Below, piece by piece: positions 1 through 7,232 of a DNA stretch of 18,162 nucleotides. Each line of letters begins with the position of its first letter. Positions within the stretch are counted from its first letter, which is position 1. The translations under genes were made by a program, and so were the position numbers. Source of the DNA: JAQIBY01 sp051747965 (GTDB lineage: Bacteria; Bacteroidota; Bacteroidia; Bacteroidales; ML635J-15); assembly GCA_051747965.1 (NCBI GenBank), contig JBNJGS010000060.1, forward strand, positions 1 to 18,162, read 5' to 3'. The notes beneath the pieces are model-generated. The model saw only the letters and a program-made list of their open reading frames with translations, did not search any database and was not told where the DNA came from.

Positions 1-20
1 GAACAGGTGATTGGGTGGAG

Positions 21-258
21 TTTGCCTGGCAGCAGCGATGATGCGCGGTTTTAAGCCGGAACGCGACGGAAGCACGGAAAATCGGGCATTGCCCGATGTG
101 TTTGATGCAATACAATCAGCTTTTGGCGGCATTTTTGACCAAAAATGGTGCGAAAAGCGGGGTTAAACGCGTTGTTCCAGGCAGTCGCTACTCTGTATCT
201 GATGATTATAGCAGAGACGCAGGGCCGTGCGGGGCAAAGCTTGGTAGCTCCAGTATCT
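21..258 (+). repeat. Dispersed intergenic repeat, copy 1
   Basis: This stretch matches 1795-2020, and its right half matches 18054-18162, all in the same orientation. A 44-base block (104-147) is identical to 1878-1921. The copy holds two hairpins: 81-97 (ATCGGGC arms around ATT, extendable to 8 bp) and 130-147 (CATTTTTG-AC-CAAAAATG, a perfect 8-bp stem with a 2-nt loop). Unlike copy 2 it lacks about 20 bases after the second hairpin. Its right end is uncertain because the only copy that matches there runs off the window. Open frames across it (for example 51-305 minus and 145-477 plus) have no recognisable protein features and I do not call them genes. Apart from the end of hipA, nothing else is visible in bases 1-311. 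Confidence 0.85.
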
Positions 259-311
259 CTTGTTCTTTTGTGCCCTGTGCTTGATTCCCATAATCTGCGG
301 GTCATTTTTGG

Positions 312-1424
312 CTATGTGTCCGAAAGAATTTTTTTCATCCGCTTGTTGCTTTGTATCAAGTCCTGGTTACGCACAATCTGTTCCCTGGCTGTTTTTTCCC
401 GAAAACCGATTTTCTTTGCCAGAAGAATCACGTCATCCATAAGGGGATTTCCCTTGCCCAGCACCGTGGTTGAATGATGGCCGTTAAAACCATAACCTGG
501 TGTTAAATCATATGCCGGTGCCAGTTTCCAGGCACCTTCCCTGTATATAAATGAGAAATTTTTGGCATGATCATCCCTGTTTTTGATGAGCAGATTAAAA
601 ACCATCCGATTAAACATTCTTTCCACTTCCTGAAAATCTCCGGTAATCAAATGCGTCAGTTTCAACACATCTTCATAGTCCAGCGATGGCAAACGATGAT
701 CAGCATACAACAAACCTGATACGCTGTGAACATGAAACCGCTCATGCTCAATCCTGTCAAACAACTTAGAACCAAAATATTTACCCTGAAACAATCTAAT
801 ATCAGGCGTTTCTATGCCACATTGCCGAGCCATTACAGAACACTCATATTCAATTTCTCCTATCTCTGGCGGATCATGCAGGGCAGGAAATTTCACCAAC
901 CATGCATCATCCTGATAGTCAATGATTACTTTTGGCCTGACGCCGGCAGATGATCCGTTTTTCGCAATCAACACCTCCAGATCGTCAGCCTTTTCAGAAT
1001 GTAAGATTTTACTCACCTCTGAGGCAAAATAGTCAAGATCACCATTGTCCCTGTCCTTTCCTGGCTGATTCTCCGGGAAATATGACAATGCTCCCATTCC
1101 ATTTTTCCCCACCATGCTCAGGCGATCCAATACACTGACTGACCAGGGATATTTACCTTTATTCCGCAGGTACCTGTCAATGAGAAGTCGACCCCAGCCA
1201 TCAGGTAAACTGTCGTTAAAAACACCAAACAAACCGTCAAAGGGCTCCGACCGGGCAACAAAGGTGCGGGATTCTAAAGGCAAATATATGGGTGATATGG
1301 AAAATCCGTTTTCCAGCCATTGCTTATCGTACTCAAACAAGGCCACATGACGCTTGTTCAAGGCCAGTTTTCCGACCGGACGTTTGCCAAACTTAACCTG
1401 CACTATATCAACAGAACTATTCAT
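312..1424 (-). CDS. hipA: HipA-family serine/threonine kinase toxin
   Basis: The 370-residue product is shorter than E. coli HipA (about 440) but has both parts of the family. An N-terminal HipA-coupling region covers roughly residues 8-110, with the FNDSLPDGWGR segment at 69-79. The kinase-like core follows: a glycine/serine loop GSSAGVRPK (157-165), ATP-site lysine in LVKFP (K178), catalytic loop NRDDHAKNF (282-290, D284 as likely base) and a metal-binding Asp in APAYDL (D306). Family members phosphorylate translation factors, classically glutamyl-tRNA synthetase, and cause growth arrest or persistence; the target here is unknown. The start codon overlaps the end of the HTH gene by 8 nt, as expected for a translationally coupled antitoxin-toxin pair. 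All key residues are present, so the kinase is probably active. The operon lies between two direct repeats. Confidence 0.9.
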   Translation of the reverse strand: MNSSVDIVQVKFGKRPVGKLALNKRHVALFEYDKQWLENGFSISPIYLPLESRTFVARSEPFDGLFGVFNDSLPDGWGRLLIDRYLRNKGKYPWSVSVLDRLSMVGKNGMGALSYFPENQPGKDRDNGDLDYFASEVSKILHSEKADDLEVLIAKNGSSAGVRPKVIIDYQDDAWLVKFPALHDPPEIGEIEYECSVMARQCGIETPDIRLFQGKYFGSKLFDRIEHERFHVHSVSGLLYADHRLPSLDYEDVLKLTHLITGDFQEVERMFNRMVFNLLIKNRDDHAKNFSFIYREGAWKLAPAYDLTPGYGFNGHHSTTVLGKGNPLMDDVILLAKKIGFREKTAREQIVRNQDLIQSNKRMKKILSDT

Positions 1425-1731
1425 GAGACCTCGCCCGTTTACGTTGGTTTCCCTTTTTGACTTTCATGACATCTTCAATGCTTTCATCATTTTCCTCCTC
1501 CCTGATGCGATGAAAATAATCCGCAAATCCCAGCGCCACCGCCAGCTTTAACAGATTTTTCAGTGATATTTCAGCATCCAGCTCAAATCGCTTCAAAGAA
1601 CCCAGACTTACACCGGATTTACGTGAAAGTTCTGCCTGGGTGATGTTGTCCTGCAAACGCTTGCGCCTGAAGACGGATGACATGGTTTCAGCCAAATATC
1701 GAGGGTTGTTAAGGTTTAATATGTTATCCAT
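1417..1731 (-). CDS. hipB: HipB-like XRE-family antitoxin and autorepressor
   Basis: This 104-residue protein has a helix-turn-helix at about residues 20-70 (ITQAELSRKSGVSLGSLKRF), typical of Cro/C1/XRE repressors. A charged C-terminal tail (EEENDES, then KKGNQRKRARS) probably contacts HipA or is unstructured. It is first in a two-gene operon and ends 8 nt inside hipA. In the family, HipB binds HipA to neutralise it, and the complex represses the operon. An imperfect palindrome begins 5 bases before the ATG and is the obvious binding site. The assignment as antitoxin rests on the HTH fold plus adjacency to hipA; the HTH alone would only say 'regulator'. Confidence 0.85.
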   Translation of the reverse strand: MDNILNLNNPRYLAETMSSVFRRKRLQDNITQAELSRKSGVSLGSLKRFELDAEISLKNLLKLAVALGFADYFHRIREEENDESIEDVMKVKKGNQRKRARSHE

Positions 1732-1735
1732 TGTA

Positions 1736-1760
1736 TTGTATTTTACTCGCTAAGATACAA
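1736..1760 (-). promoter_or_regulatory. Candidate hipBA operator (inverted repeat)
   Basis: The arms TTGTATTTTA (1736-1745) and TAAGATACAA (1751-1760) are complementary at 9 of 10 positions around a 5-base spacer. The site ends 5 bases upstream of the hipB start, so a bound repressor would block transcription start or the earliest transcript. Autoregulation by HipB through palindromic operators is established for the family. Use of this particular site is inferred. Confidence 0.5.
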
Positions 1761-1794
1761 TATTTTATCTGTAATCACAAGTTGTTTTTATGGA

Positions 1795-2020
1795 TTTTTC
1801 CGGGAGCAACGATGATGCCCGATTTCAAGGCGGACCAAGGCGAAAGCACGGAACATCGGGCTTTGCCCGATGTATAGGATGCAATACAATCAGCTTTTGG
1901 CGGCATTTTTGACCAAAAATGTCAGCCAGTGGGCGGACAAGGTGTGAAAAGCGGGGTTAAACGCGTTGTTCCCGGCAGTCGCCACATTGTATCTGATGAT
2001 TTATAGCTGAGACGCAGGGT
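1795..2020 (+). repeat. Dispersed intergenic repeat, copy 2
   Basis: This is a direct copy of 21-258 on the other side of the hipBA operon. It keeps both hairpins, at 1855-1871 (ATCGGGC/GCCCGAT with loop TTT) and 1904-1921 (CATTTTTG-AC-CAAAAATG). It carries about 20 extra bases (from roughly 1922) relative to copy 1. Similarity stops shortly after GACGCAGGG near 2020, so it lacks the terminal block shared by copies 1 and 3. The gene-free stretch 1732-2323 contains only the hipBA operator, this repeat, the assembly gap with its duplicated edges and the hydF promoter region. Confidence 0.85.
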
Positions 2021-2031
2021 TGCAGCACTAC

Positions 2032-2329
2032 CATCAGAAATCCGGGAATTCGCAACAAAATATTTTGAATCGGTCACACCAAATGTGATATTTTTGTTAT
2101 AATTACCGAAGAGAATATTTTACCATGAAANNNNNNNNNNNNNNNNNNNNNNNNNNNNNNNNNNNNNNNNNNNNNNNNNNNNNNNNNNNNNNNNNNNNNN
2201 NNNNNNNNNNNNNNNNNNNNNNNNNNNNNNCATCAGAAATCCGGGAATTCGCAACAAAATATTTTGAATCGGTCACACCAAATGTGATATTTTTGTTATA
2301 ATTACCGAAGAGAATATTTTACCATGAAA
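2032..2329. other. Assembly gap (100 N) with duplicated 99-base edges
   Basis: Bases 2131-2230 are exactly 100 Ns. The 99 bases before the gap (2032-2130) are identical to the 99 bases after it (2231-2329), including the first codons of hydF. The simplest reading is that two assembly-graph contigs share a k-mer-length overlap and were joined by a scaffolder with a default gap instead of being merged. If so, the real chromosome is 199 bases shorter here and hydF is intact. A true tandem duplication is possible but less likely. Confidence 0.85.
2263..2295 (+). promoter_or_regulatory. Candidate hydF promoter with palindrome in the spacer
   Basis: TATTTTTG at 2288-2295 fits the Bacteroidota -7 consensus TAnnTTTG, and TTTG at 2263-2266 lies 21 bases upstream as a -33 element. 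Between them is an inverted repeat TCACA-CCAAA-TGTGA (2273-2287), ending right at the -7 box, where a regulator could act. The ATG follows at 2324. The same bases are duplicated left of the assembly gap. The assignment rests on consensus matching only. Confidence 0.45.
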
Positions 2330-3553
2330 AAAGGAAGAGAAAATAAAGTTCATATCGGCATCTACGGGAGACGAAATAACGGCAAAAGTTCACTTATCAA
2401 CAGTCTGGCAGGGCAGAATATTTCCATTGTCAGTGATGTTGCCGGGACTACAACTGATCCTGTGAAGAAATCTCTGGAAATTACCGGTTTTGGACCGGTT
2501 ATTTTAATTGATACTGCCGGCATTGATGACATCGGTGAGCTGGGCAGCCTGCGGATACGAAAAAGCTATGAATCACTCAGGCTTATTGACCTGGCGATAC
2601 TCCTTCTCAGCAAAAACCAGTTTGGCAGTCCGGAAGAAAAACTGATTGAGGAGTTTGAAAAACTCGATATTCCCTACCTGATTGTTCACAATAAATCTGA
2701 CATTGAAAAAGCTTCTTCCAGGCTTCAAAAAGAAATCAAAAACCGGTACGGAAAAGATATTCTGGATTACAGTACAGTTCAGGATGATGATAAGCGCGCC
2801 TTACTTATTGACCGCATCAGGGAAAGGATTCCGGAATCCGCAATGAGTCGTCCTGCTTTGATTGGAGATGTGATCAGCTATGGTGATATTGTGATGCTCA
2901 TAACACCCATCGATATAGAGGCACCGGAGGGAAGGATGATTTTGCCCCAGGTGCAGGCCATACGTGATATTCTGGATAACGATGCCATTGCTGTGGTGTT
3001 GAAAGAGCGTGAGGTAGATGTTTTTCTCAAACAAACCGGTATCAGGCCGGCCCTGGCCATTACTGACAGCCAGATTTTTCTGAAAGCAGATGCAATGGTA
3101 CCCCGGGATATCCCCCTGACAGGTTTTTCGGTAATGCTGGCTCGTTACAAAGGCAATTTTGCAGCCTATCTTGACGGAACGCCAAAAATATCAGAACTCA
3201 GAAACGGGGACAGAATTTTGCTGCTGGAATCATGCACACATCATGTGTCATGCGATGATATTGGCCGGGTGAAAATACCGCGCTGGCTGTCGGATTTTAC
3301 CGGTAAAAAACTTGAGTTTGATGTGGTTTCCGGACTGGATAATCTGCCCCGTGATATCACTGATTATGCCATGGTGATACAATGTGGTGGTTGTGTAATT
3401 ACCCGTCGCCAGCTTATCAACAGAATACAACCCGCCATTGATGCCGGGGTGCCTGTAACCAATTACGGCATGGCAATAGCCTGGGTACAGGGGATTTACC
3501 AGCGCGCCATCGAGGTTTTTGTAGAAAAAGACCATCAGGAAGATTATCTGTAG
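2324..3553 (+). CDS. hydF: [FeFe]-hydrogenase H-cluster maturation GTPase HydF
   Basis: HydF is the GTP-hydrolysing scaffold on which HydE and HydG build the [2Fe] subcluster before it passes to the hydrogenase apoprotein. The 409-residue length is normal. GTPase motifs are intact: P-loop GRRNNGKS (15-22), TTT of G2 (42-44), DTAG (63-66) and NKSD (123-126). A dimerisation domain follows, then the C-terminal iron-sulfur domain with the family signature CxH (C304, H306) and CxxC (C354, C357). The 47-residue spacing between H306 and C354 lies in the range known for HydF. No hydE, hydG or hydrogenase gene is in the window, so this copy stands apart from its partners. It converges on the next gene with only 11 bases between stop codons. 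The presence of HydF implies an anaerobic, hydrogen-metabolising cell. Confidence 0.96.
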   Translation: MKKGRENKVHIGIYGRRNNGKSSLINSLAGQNISIVSDVAGTTTDPVKKSLEITGFGPVILIDTAGIDDIGELGSLRIRKSYESLRLIDLAILLLSKNQFGSPEEKLIEEFEKLDIPYLIVHNKSDIEKASSRLQKEIKNRYGKDILDYSTVQDDDKRALLIDRIRERIPESAMSRPALIGDVISYGDIVMLITPIDIEAPEGRMILPQVQAIRDILDNDAIAVVLKEREVDVFLKQTGIRPALAITDSQIFLKADAMVPRDIPLTGFSVMLARYKGNFAAYLDGTPKISELRNGDRILLLESCTHHVSCDDIGRVKIPRWLSDFTGKKLEFDVVSGLDNLPRDITDYAMVIQCGGCVITRRQLINRIQPAIDAGVPVTNYGMAIAWVQGIYQRAIEVFVEKDHQEDYL

Positions 3554-3564
3554 TCATCAGGAAT

Positions 3565-4527
3565 TCAGTTTTCAAGCAAATACAGGCTTCCGTCTCTGCA
3601 GCCAAGCAAAAAGCCCTGTGCTATTGCACTTACACAGGAGAGATGCTTATCATTGATAAACTGATGGGTTTTCCATTTTTCACCATCAGCATTTCCGATG
3701 GCAATTACTCCCTCATCTCCAATGGCAATCCCTGCTGAAGAGCTGAAGGCCAAATCGCGGTACCGACCCTGCAGACCGGCTTTTTCTTCCCAGCCGTTTT
3801 CTGTTAGCTTGTAGATATTACCCTCTTCTGACAACATCATCATATCTCCGTCGGGGGTTTGGGCAAGGCTGATATAATTCTTTTGGTACATCTTCATATC
3901 CCGGAAATTCTGTGCTGTATCTTCACTGTGTAAAACCATGGCATAACCGGCAATGGTAACTTCGTGATGATTGACAATCATGTCATTGAGCTGATTTGGC
4001 CAGTACAATTGTACCCAATAGCTGTCCCCTGTAGTGGAGCGACTTGTAATGCCCCGCTGGAAATATTCACCCCCAACAGCAAAGACAAGATTTTTCTTCC
4101 ATACGTGCAGGGCATGGTACGGATTCCTGCAGTTGCTCCAGTAGCAGGGAGCCCGTGGATTCTCCCTCCAGTTTATGCCGTCTTCGCTTCTCCATAGCCT
4201 GATGCTGTCTCCGCCCGCCAGATATTTTGCCTCCGGACTGTAAAACAAAGCGTTTACTGAATGGTTTCTTGTTTCAAGAAGGACTTCCCAGCTTTGACCC
4301 TGATTCTCCGATAAGAAAATGAAACCTTTGTTACTTTTATCTCCACCGCAGATATACCAGCTACTGTCATTGATTATCAGCATATCCCTGATTTCTCCTT
4401 CCATCTGCAAATTAAGCTTTGTTGTGATAAAATCTGTAGGCATGTCAGGTTTTTCATCCCTGCATGAAGCAAAGAAAAGCAGAAGTATTATTATGCTGAA
4501 AGAAAAAATGGCTTTATTCATAATCAT
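3565..4527 (-). CDS. Lipoprotein with Asp-box (BNR/YCF48-like) repeats
   Basis: The 320-residue product starts with a lipoprotein signal: Lys at residue 5, a hydrophobic stretch 8-19 and a lipobox FASC with Cys22. After it come repeated beta-blade motifs of the Asp-box kind, S-x-D/N-x-G-x-x-W: SENQGQSW (73-80), SEDGINW (114-120) and weaker ones near SEDTAQNF (201-208) and DGEKW (281-285). Glycine/aspartate turns such as GDEGVIAIG recur. This suggests a six- or seven-bladed propeller exposed on the envelope. Its function is unknown; YCF48-type propellers often act as assembly factors or binding scaffolds. The start overlaps the ZIP transporter stop by ATGA, so the two are translationally coupled, and a link to metal uptake or sensing is possible but unproven. 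A second ATG two codons in is an alternative start. Confidence 0.75.
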   Translation of the reverse strand: MIMNKAIFSFSIIILLLFFASCRDEKPDMPTDFITTKLNLQMEGEIRDMLIINDSSWYICGGDKSNKGFIFLSENQGQSWEVLLETRNHSVNALFYSPEAKYLAGGDSIRLWRSEDGINWRENPRAPCYWSNCRNPYHALHVWKKNLVFAVGGEYFQRGITSRSTTGDSYWVQLYWPNQLNDMIVNHHEVTIAGYAMVLHSEDTAQNFRDMKMYQKNYISLAQTPDGDMMMLSEEGNIYKLTENGWEEKAGLQGRYRDLAFSSSAGIAIGDEGVIAIGNADGEKWKTHQFINDKHLSCVSAIAQGFLLGCRDGSLYLLEN

Positions 4528-5324
4528 ATCACAATTAGAGAAATGGCCATCACACCCATTCCTGCAACCAGACCGTATATTGAAAGATGATGCTCACCGT
4601 ACTCTTCGGCAGCGGGTAAAAGTTCATCAATGGAAATAAAAACCATAATACCTGCCACAGATGCGAATACTACGCCCATGATCAGGTCATTAAGAAATGG
4701 CATCAGAATAAGGAACGCGAGTATGGCTCCCACAGGCTCTGATAAACCGGACAAAAAGGATAGATTGAATGCTTTGCGCCGGCTTCCGGTGGCATAATAA
4801 ATGGGAACAGCCACAGCAATACCTTCTGGAATATTATGTATGGCGATGGCAATGGCAATGGGAAGTCCCAGTTCCGGCTCCTGATAGCTGGACATGAAAG
4901 TGGCAATTCCTTCAGGAAAGTTATGTACGGCAATGGCAATGGCAGACATGATACCCAGGCGTTTCATGCGGGCTTGTTTGTCCGGTGTTATGTCCATGGC
5001 ATCAGTACCGGGCATTTCGTGGGGGTTTTCATAACTTGGCACCAGTTTGTCAATGATGGCAATGATCAACATACCACCAAAAAATGCTGCCAGGGTCACC
5101 CATTCGCTGGTGATTGAATTGAAATGTAAATGCATGGTATGGCTGGCATGGGGAAGTATTTCAACAAAAGAAATATAGATCATCACTCCGGCAGAAAACC
5201 CCAGTGCCATTGACAGAAACCGTTGACTTTTATTTTTTGTAAAAGCTGCAATAAAACTGCCAATGCCGGTGGATAATCCGGCAAAAAGAGTGAGTCCGAG
5301 GGCATACAGAACGTTACTGTCCAT
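4524..5324 (-). CDS. zupT: ZIP-family divalent metal transporter (ZupT-like)
   Basis: This 266-residue polytopic inner-membrane protein should import zinc and possibly iron, manganese or cobalt. It shows both metal-site motifs of the ZIP fold: HNFPEG (134-139) and HNIPEG (163-168), on the helices usually numbered TM4 and TM5. Eight hydrophobic segments are evident, with a His-containing loop (HTMHLH, 62-67) and a cytoplasmic-type loop rich in charged residues (about 95-122). Length and both motifs agree with E. coli ZupT (257 residues). It starts 53 bases after the nuclease gene and overlaps the following lipoprotein by 4 nt. A TACGTTTT sequence in that 53-base gap is a near match to a -7 element, so it may have its own promoter. 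Substrate preference cannot be read from the sequence. Confidence 0.92.
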   Translation of the reverse strand: MDSNVLYALGLTLFAGLSTGIGSFIAAFTKNKSQRFLSMALGFSAGVMIYISFVEILPHASHTMHLHFNSITSEWVTLAAFFGGMLIIAIIDKLVPSYENPHEMPGTDAMDITPDKQARMKRLGIMSAIAIAVHNFPEGIATFMSSYQEPELGLPIAIAIAIHNIPEGIAVAVPIYYATGSRRKAFNLSFLSGLSEPVGAILAFLILMPFLNDLIMGVVFASVAGIMVFISIDELLPAAEEYGEHHLSIYGLVAGMGVMAISLIVI

Positions 5325-5377
5325 AATTTGCTATTGTTTTAGATTGAAAACGTAACATCAGCACCGGGGTCATTGTT

Positions 5378-6136
5378 TTATTGTAATTTCCAGAATTCCG
5401 GATCAAATTCTGCTTCTGTTTCTTTTTCAATTTTACGCGGCAGCCTGTGAAAGAAATTGATGCCTGTCAATATTTCCAGACTGTCAATACTCACGGCAAA
5501 TTCCATATGATCTCTGCCTGTTTGCTTTTCATTGGGTATGACAAAAGCAATGGCGGAGGTGCAGGTATCGGTATGTACCAGCAGTGCTTTAAAAAATTTC
5601 CGGGGTACACTGATATTGTTTTCCTTGCCGATGCTATCCAGCCCGGCTTCCAGAATCGGCCCGCTTACTATCATCACAGAATCCCAGACCACAGCCCATT
5701 TTCTTACTTTGGCTTCCAGGGTACGCCATATGCCACGATTAAAGCCCCTGTCCTGTGGTGTGATGTTGCTCATATAGTTCACCTCTGCCTGGGCAATGGA
5801 ATCAAAAGCCATGTCGCGGGCTGGTACCAGATGTCCACGGTCATATCCGCTGCGGTTGTAGTCATCGGAGTCGGCAGTTTTGGTTTCAACCAGCGGGTCA
5901 GGCCTGTATGAATAGGAACGGTCCACTACCGGGAAAGTCTTTTCCCTGCTGAGAGTATAAGCTGTCCACTCCGGCAGTTCGTGTTCTTCACTATAGGTAA
6001 GGGCATAATAGGTATGTGTTACAAAATCATCAGACCACGAAACCCGCGGTAATGCAAGATGGCGCTCCCTCAAAGGAACACAGGCTGAAGTAACAAGCAG
6101 CAATAATGCTATACTGAAAATCCTCCGTACACTCAT
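5378..6136 (-). CDS. DNA/RNA non-specific endonuclease (NucA type), lipoprotein
   Basis: The 252-residue ββα-metal nuclease carries the family signature DRGH (99-102, in YDRGHLVPARD) with the general-base His102. The metal-ligand region NITPQDRGFNRGIWRTLE (124-141) supplies Asn133 and Glu141. I chose the ATG at 6136, not the longer frame to 6247. It lies 1 base past the preceding stop and gives a clean lipoprotein signal (MSVRRIFSIALLLLVTSAC, Cys19), whereas the extension lies inside the upstream gene. Such enzymes cut single- and double-stranded DNA and RNA without sequence preference. The lipoprotein signal places it on the envelope, where it could degrade extracellular nucleic acid for nutrients. 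It ends the tight mutL-rhomboid train. Confidence 0.9.
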   Translation of the reverse strand: MSVRRIFSIALLLLVTSACVPLRERHLALPRVSWSDDFVTHTYYALTYSEEHELPEWTAYTLSREKTFPVVDRSYSYRPDPLVETKTADSDDYNRSGYDRGHLVPARDMAFDSIAQAEVNYMSNITPQDRGFNRGIWRTLEAKVRKWAVVWDSVMIVSGPILEAGLDSIGKENNISVPRKFFKALLVHTDTCTSAIAFVIPNEKQTGRDHMEFAVSIDSLEILTGINFFHRLPRKIEKETEAEFDPEFWKLQ

Positions 6137-6137
6137 T

Positions 6138-7232
6138 TCATTCTTCTTTTCTGAGAAAGCAAGATACAGGAAAATGATCAGAAAATCCAATTTCATGCAC
6201 TTTATGCTCGAAGGATTGTAATGATTTGCTGTGTAAAATGTGGTCAATGCGCATACGAAGATACTTTCGCTTATAGCTGTATGCTAGTCCCTGACCTGAT
6301 TCCGTAAAACTATCATCCATATTTTTCCCTATCTGATGATAGGCATAGCTGATGGGAGAATCATTAAAATCGCCACAAATAATGACCGGGTAGGGAGAGT
6401 TTTCAATATGTTGTCCGACCTCAGAAGCCTGGCTTGCCCGTCGCTTAAAAGCATAGGCCAGTTTTTTGCGTATGCTGTTATACCGGGATAGTTTTTTTCT
6501 GTCAATCTCAGATAAAATAAGCTTGTCCACATCTTCATAATCATCATTATTGAAGTGTATGGACTGCAGATGAATGTTGTATAAACGGGTGGTATCACCA
6601 TGCCAGAGGAAATCAGTATATATGCATAAATTGTTTGAAGAGTCAAATTGAATTTCCCCCCTGTCTATAATGGGATAATTAAGAAAACTTGCCATTCCAA
6701 ACTTTTGCTTGTTAACGGCTTCAATGGCTACCCCCTGATGCAGATTGCCGGCAGTCAGGTTCTCTCTGAGCAGCCTGGTGGTTTCAAAATTGCTGTTTTC
6801 TGAAAAAAAGTATTCCTGTAAACATAAAATGTCCGGCTGCTCATCCGCAAGGAAACTGACAATGGAATCGCGGATATTTGTATTTTCTTTCCAGTTATAC
6901 AGCCCGAAAAGCTGAACATTATAGGACATTACTTTTATCTGGCCGGCATCGGCTTTGTCAGGAATCGATGTACCCTTGAGCTGCCATGTGCGACCTATAT
7001 GTGTAAAACCAAGTAAGATGATAATAAGACTGAAAAATAAACGCTTCCACCGCACAAACAGCCACCAGACAATGAAAATAATATTAATCATCAAAAGCAA
7101 AGGATAAATTAATCCCAGAAAAGCCGGCAGGGTACTTGTTTGCGGACTAATATATAAAGCCAGGTAAGAGATGAACAGCAGGAATCCTGACACCCAGTTA
7201 AGTATCCATATGATCAGATTTATGATTTTCAC
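6138..7232 (-). CDS. Membrane-anchored endonuclease/exonuclease/phosphatase protein
   Basis: The 364-residue protein has two parts. Residues 1-80 form about three membrane helices (roughly 5-28, 36-60 and 64-80). Residues 98-360 form an EEP domain with the full catalytic set: N105 (MSYNVQLF), E140 (LQE), H221 (IHLQS), D288 and N290 (GDFND), D330-H331 (RIDH) and S351-D352-H353 (SDHFPV). The domain hydrolyses phosphodiesters in DNA, inositol phosphates or lipids; the substrate here is unknown. Topology predicts a catalytic domain at the membrane face, probably periplasmic. The start codon is GTG, overlapping the rhomboid stop as GTGA; no ATG lies nearby. It is followed one base later by the NucA-type nuclease, so the two phosphodiesterases are probably co-produced. 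Confidence 0.88.
   Translation of the reverse strand: MKIINLIIWILNWVSGFLLFISYLALYISPQTSTLPAFLGLIYPLLLMINIIFIVWWLFVRWKRLFFSLIIILLGFTHIGRTWQLKGTSIPDKADAGQIKVMSYNVQLFGLYNWKENTNIRDSIVSFLADEQPDILCLQEYFFSENSNFETTRLLRENLTAGNLHQGVAIEAVNKQKFGMASFLNYPIIDRGEIQFDSSNNLCIYTDFLWHGDTTRLYNIHLQSIHFNNDDYEDVDKLILSEIDRKKLSRYNSIRKKLAYAFKRRASQASEVGQHIENSPYPVIICGDFNDSPISYAYHQIGKNMDDSFTESGQGLAYSYKRKYLRMRIDHILHSKSLQSFEHKVHEIGFSDHFPVSCFLRKEE

Noticed and set aside
51..477. Open frames at 51-305 (minus) and 145-477 (plus) as small genes
   Set aside because: Both run through the dispersed repeat and into hipA antisense, without domain features. Similar peptides from copy 3 show they are translations of the repeat.
21..2020. 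Repeats as integron attC sites around a hipBA cassette
   Set aside because: GTTAAAC fits a GTTRRRY core, but no complementary RYYYAAC partner is seen, and copy 3 flanks housekeeping genes, not a cassette array.
6137..6247. 37-residue N-terminal extension of the NucA-type nuclease
   Set aside because: It lies inside the EEP gene; the internal ATG gives a proper lipoprotein signal one base after the previous stop.
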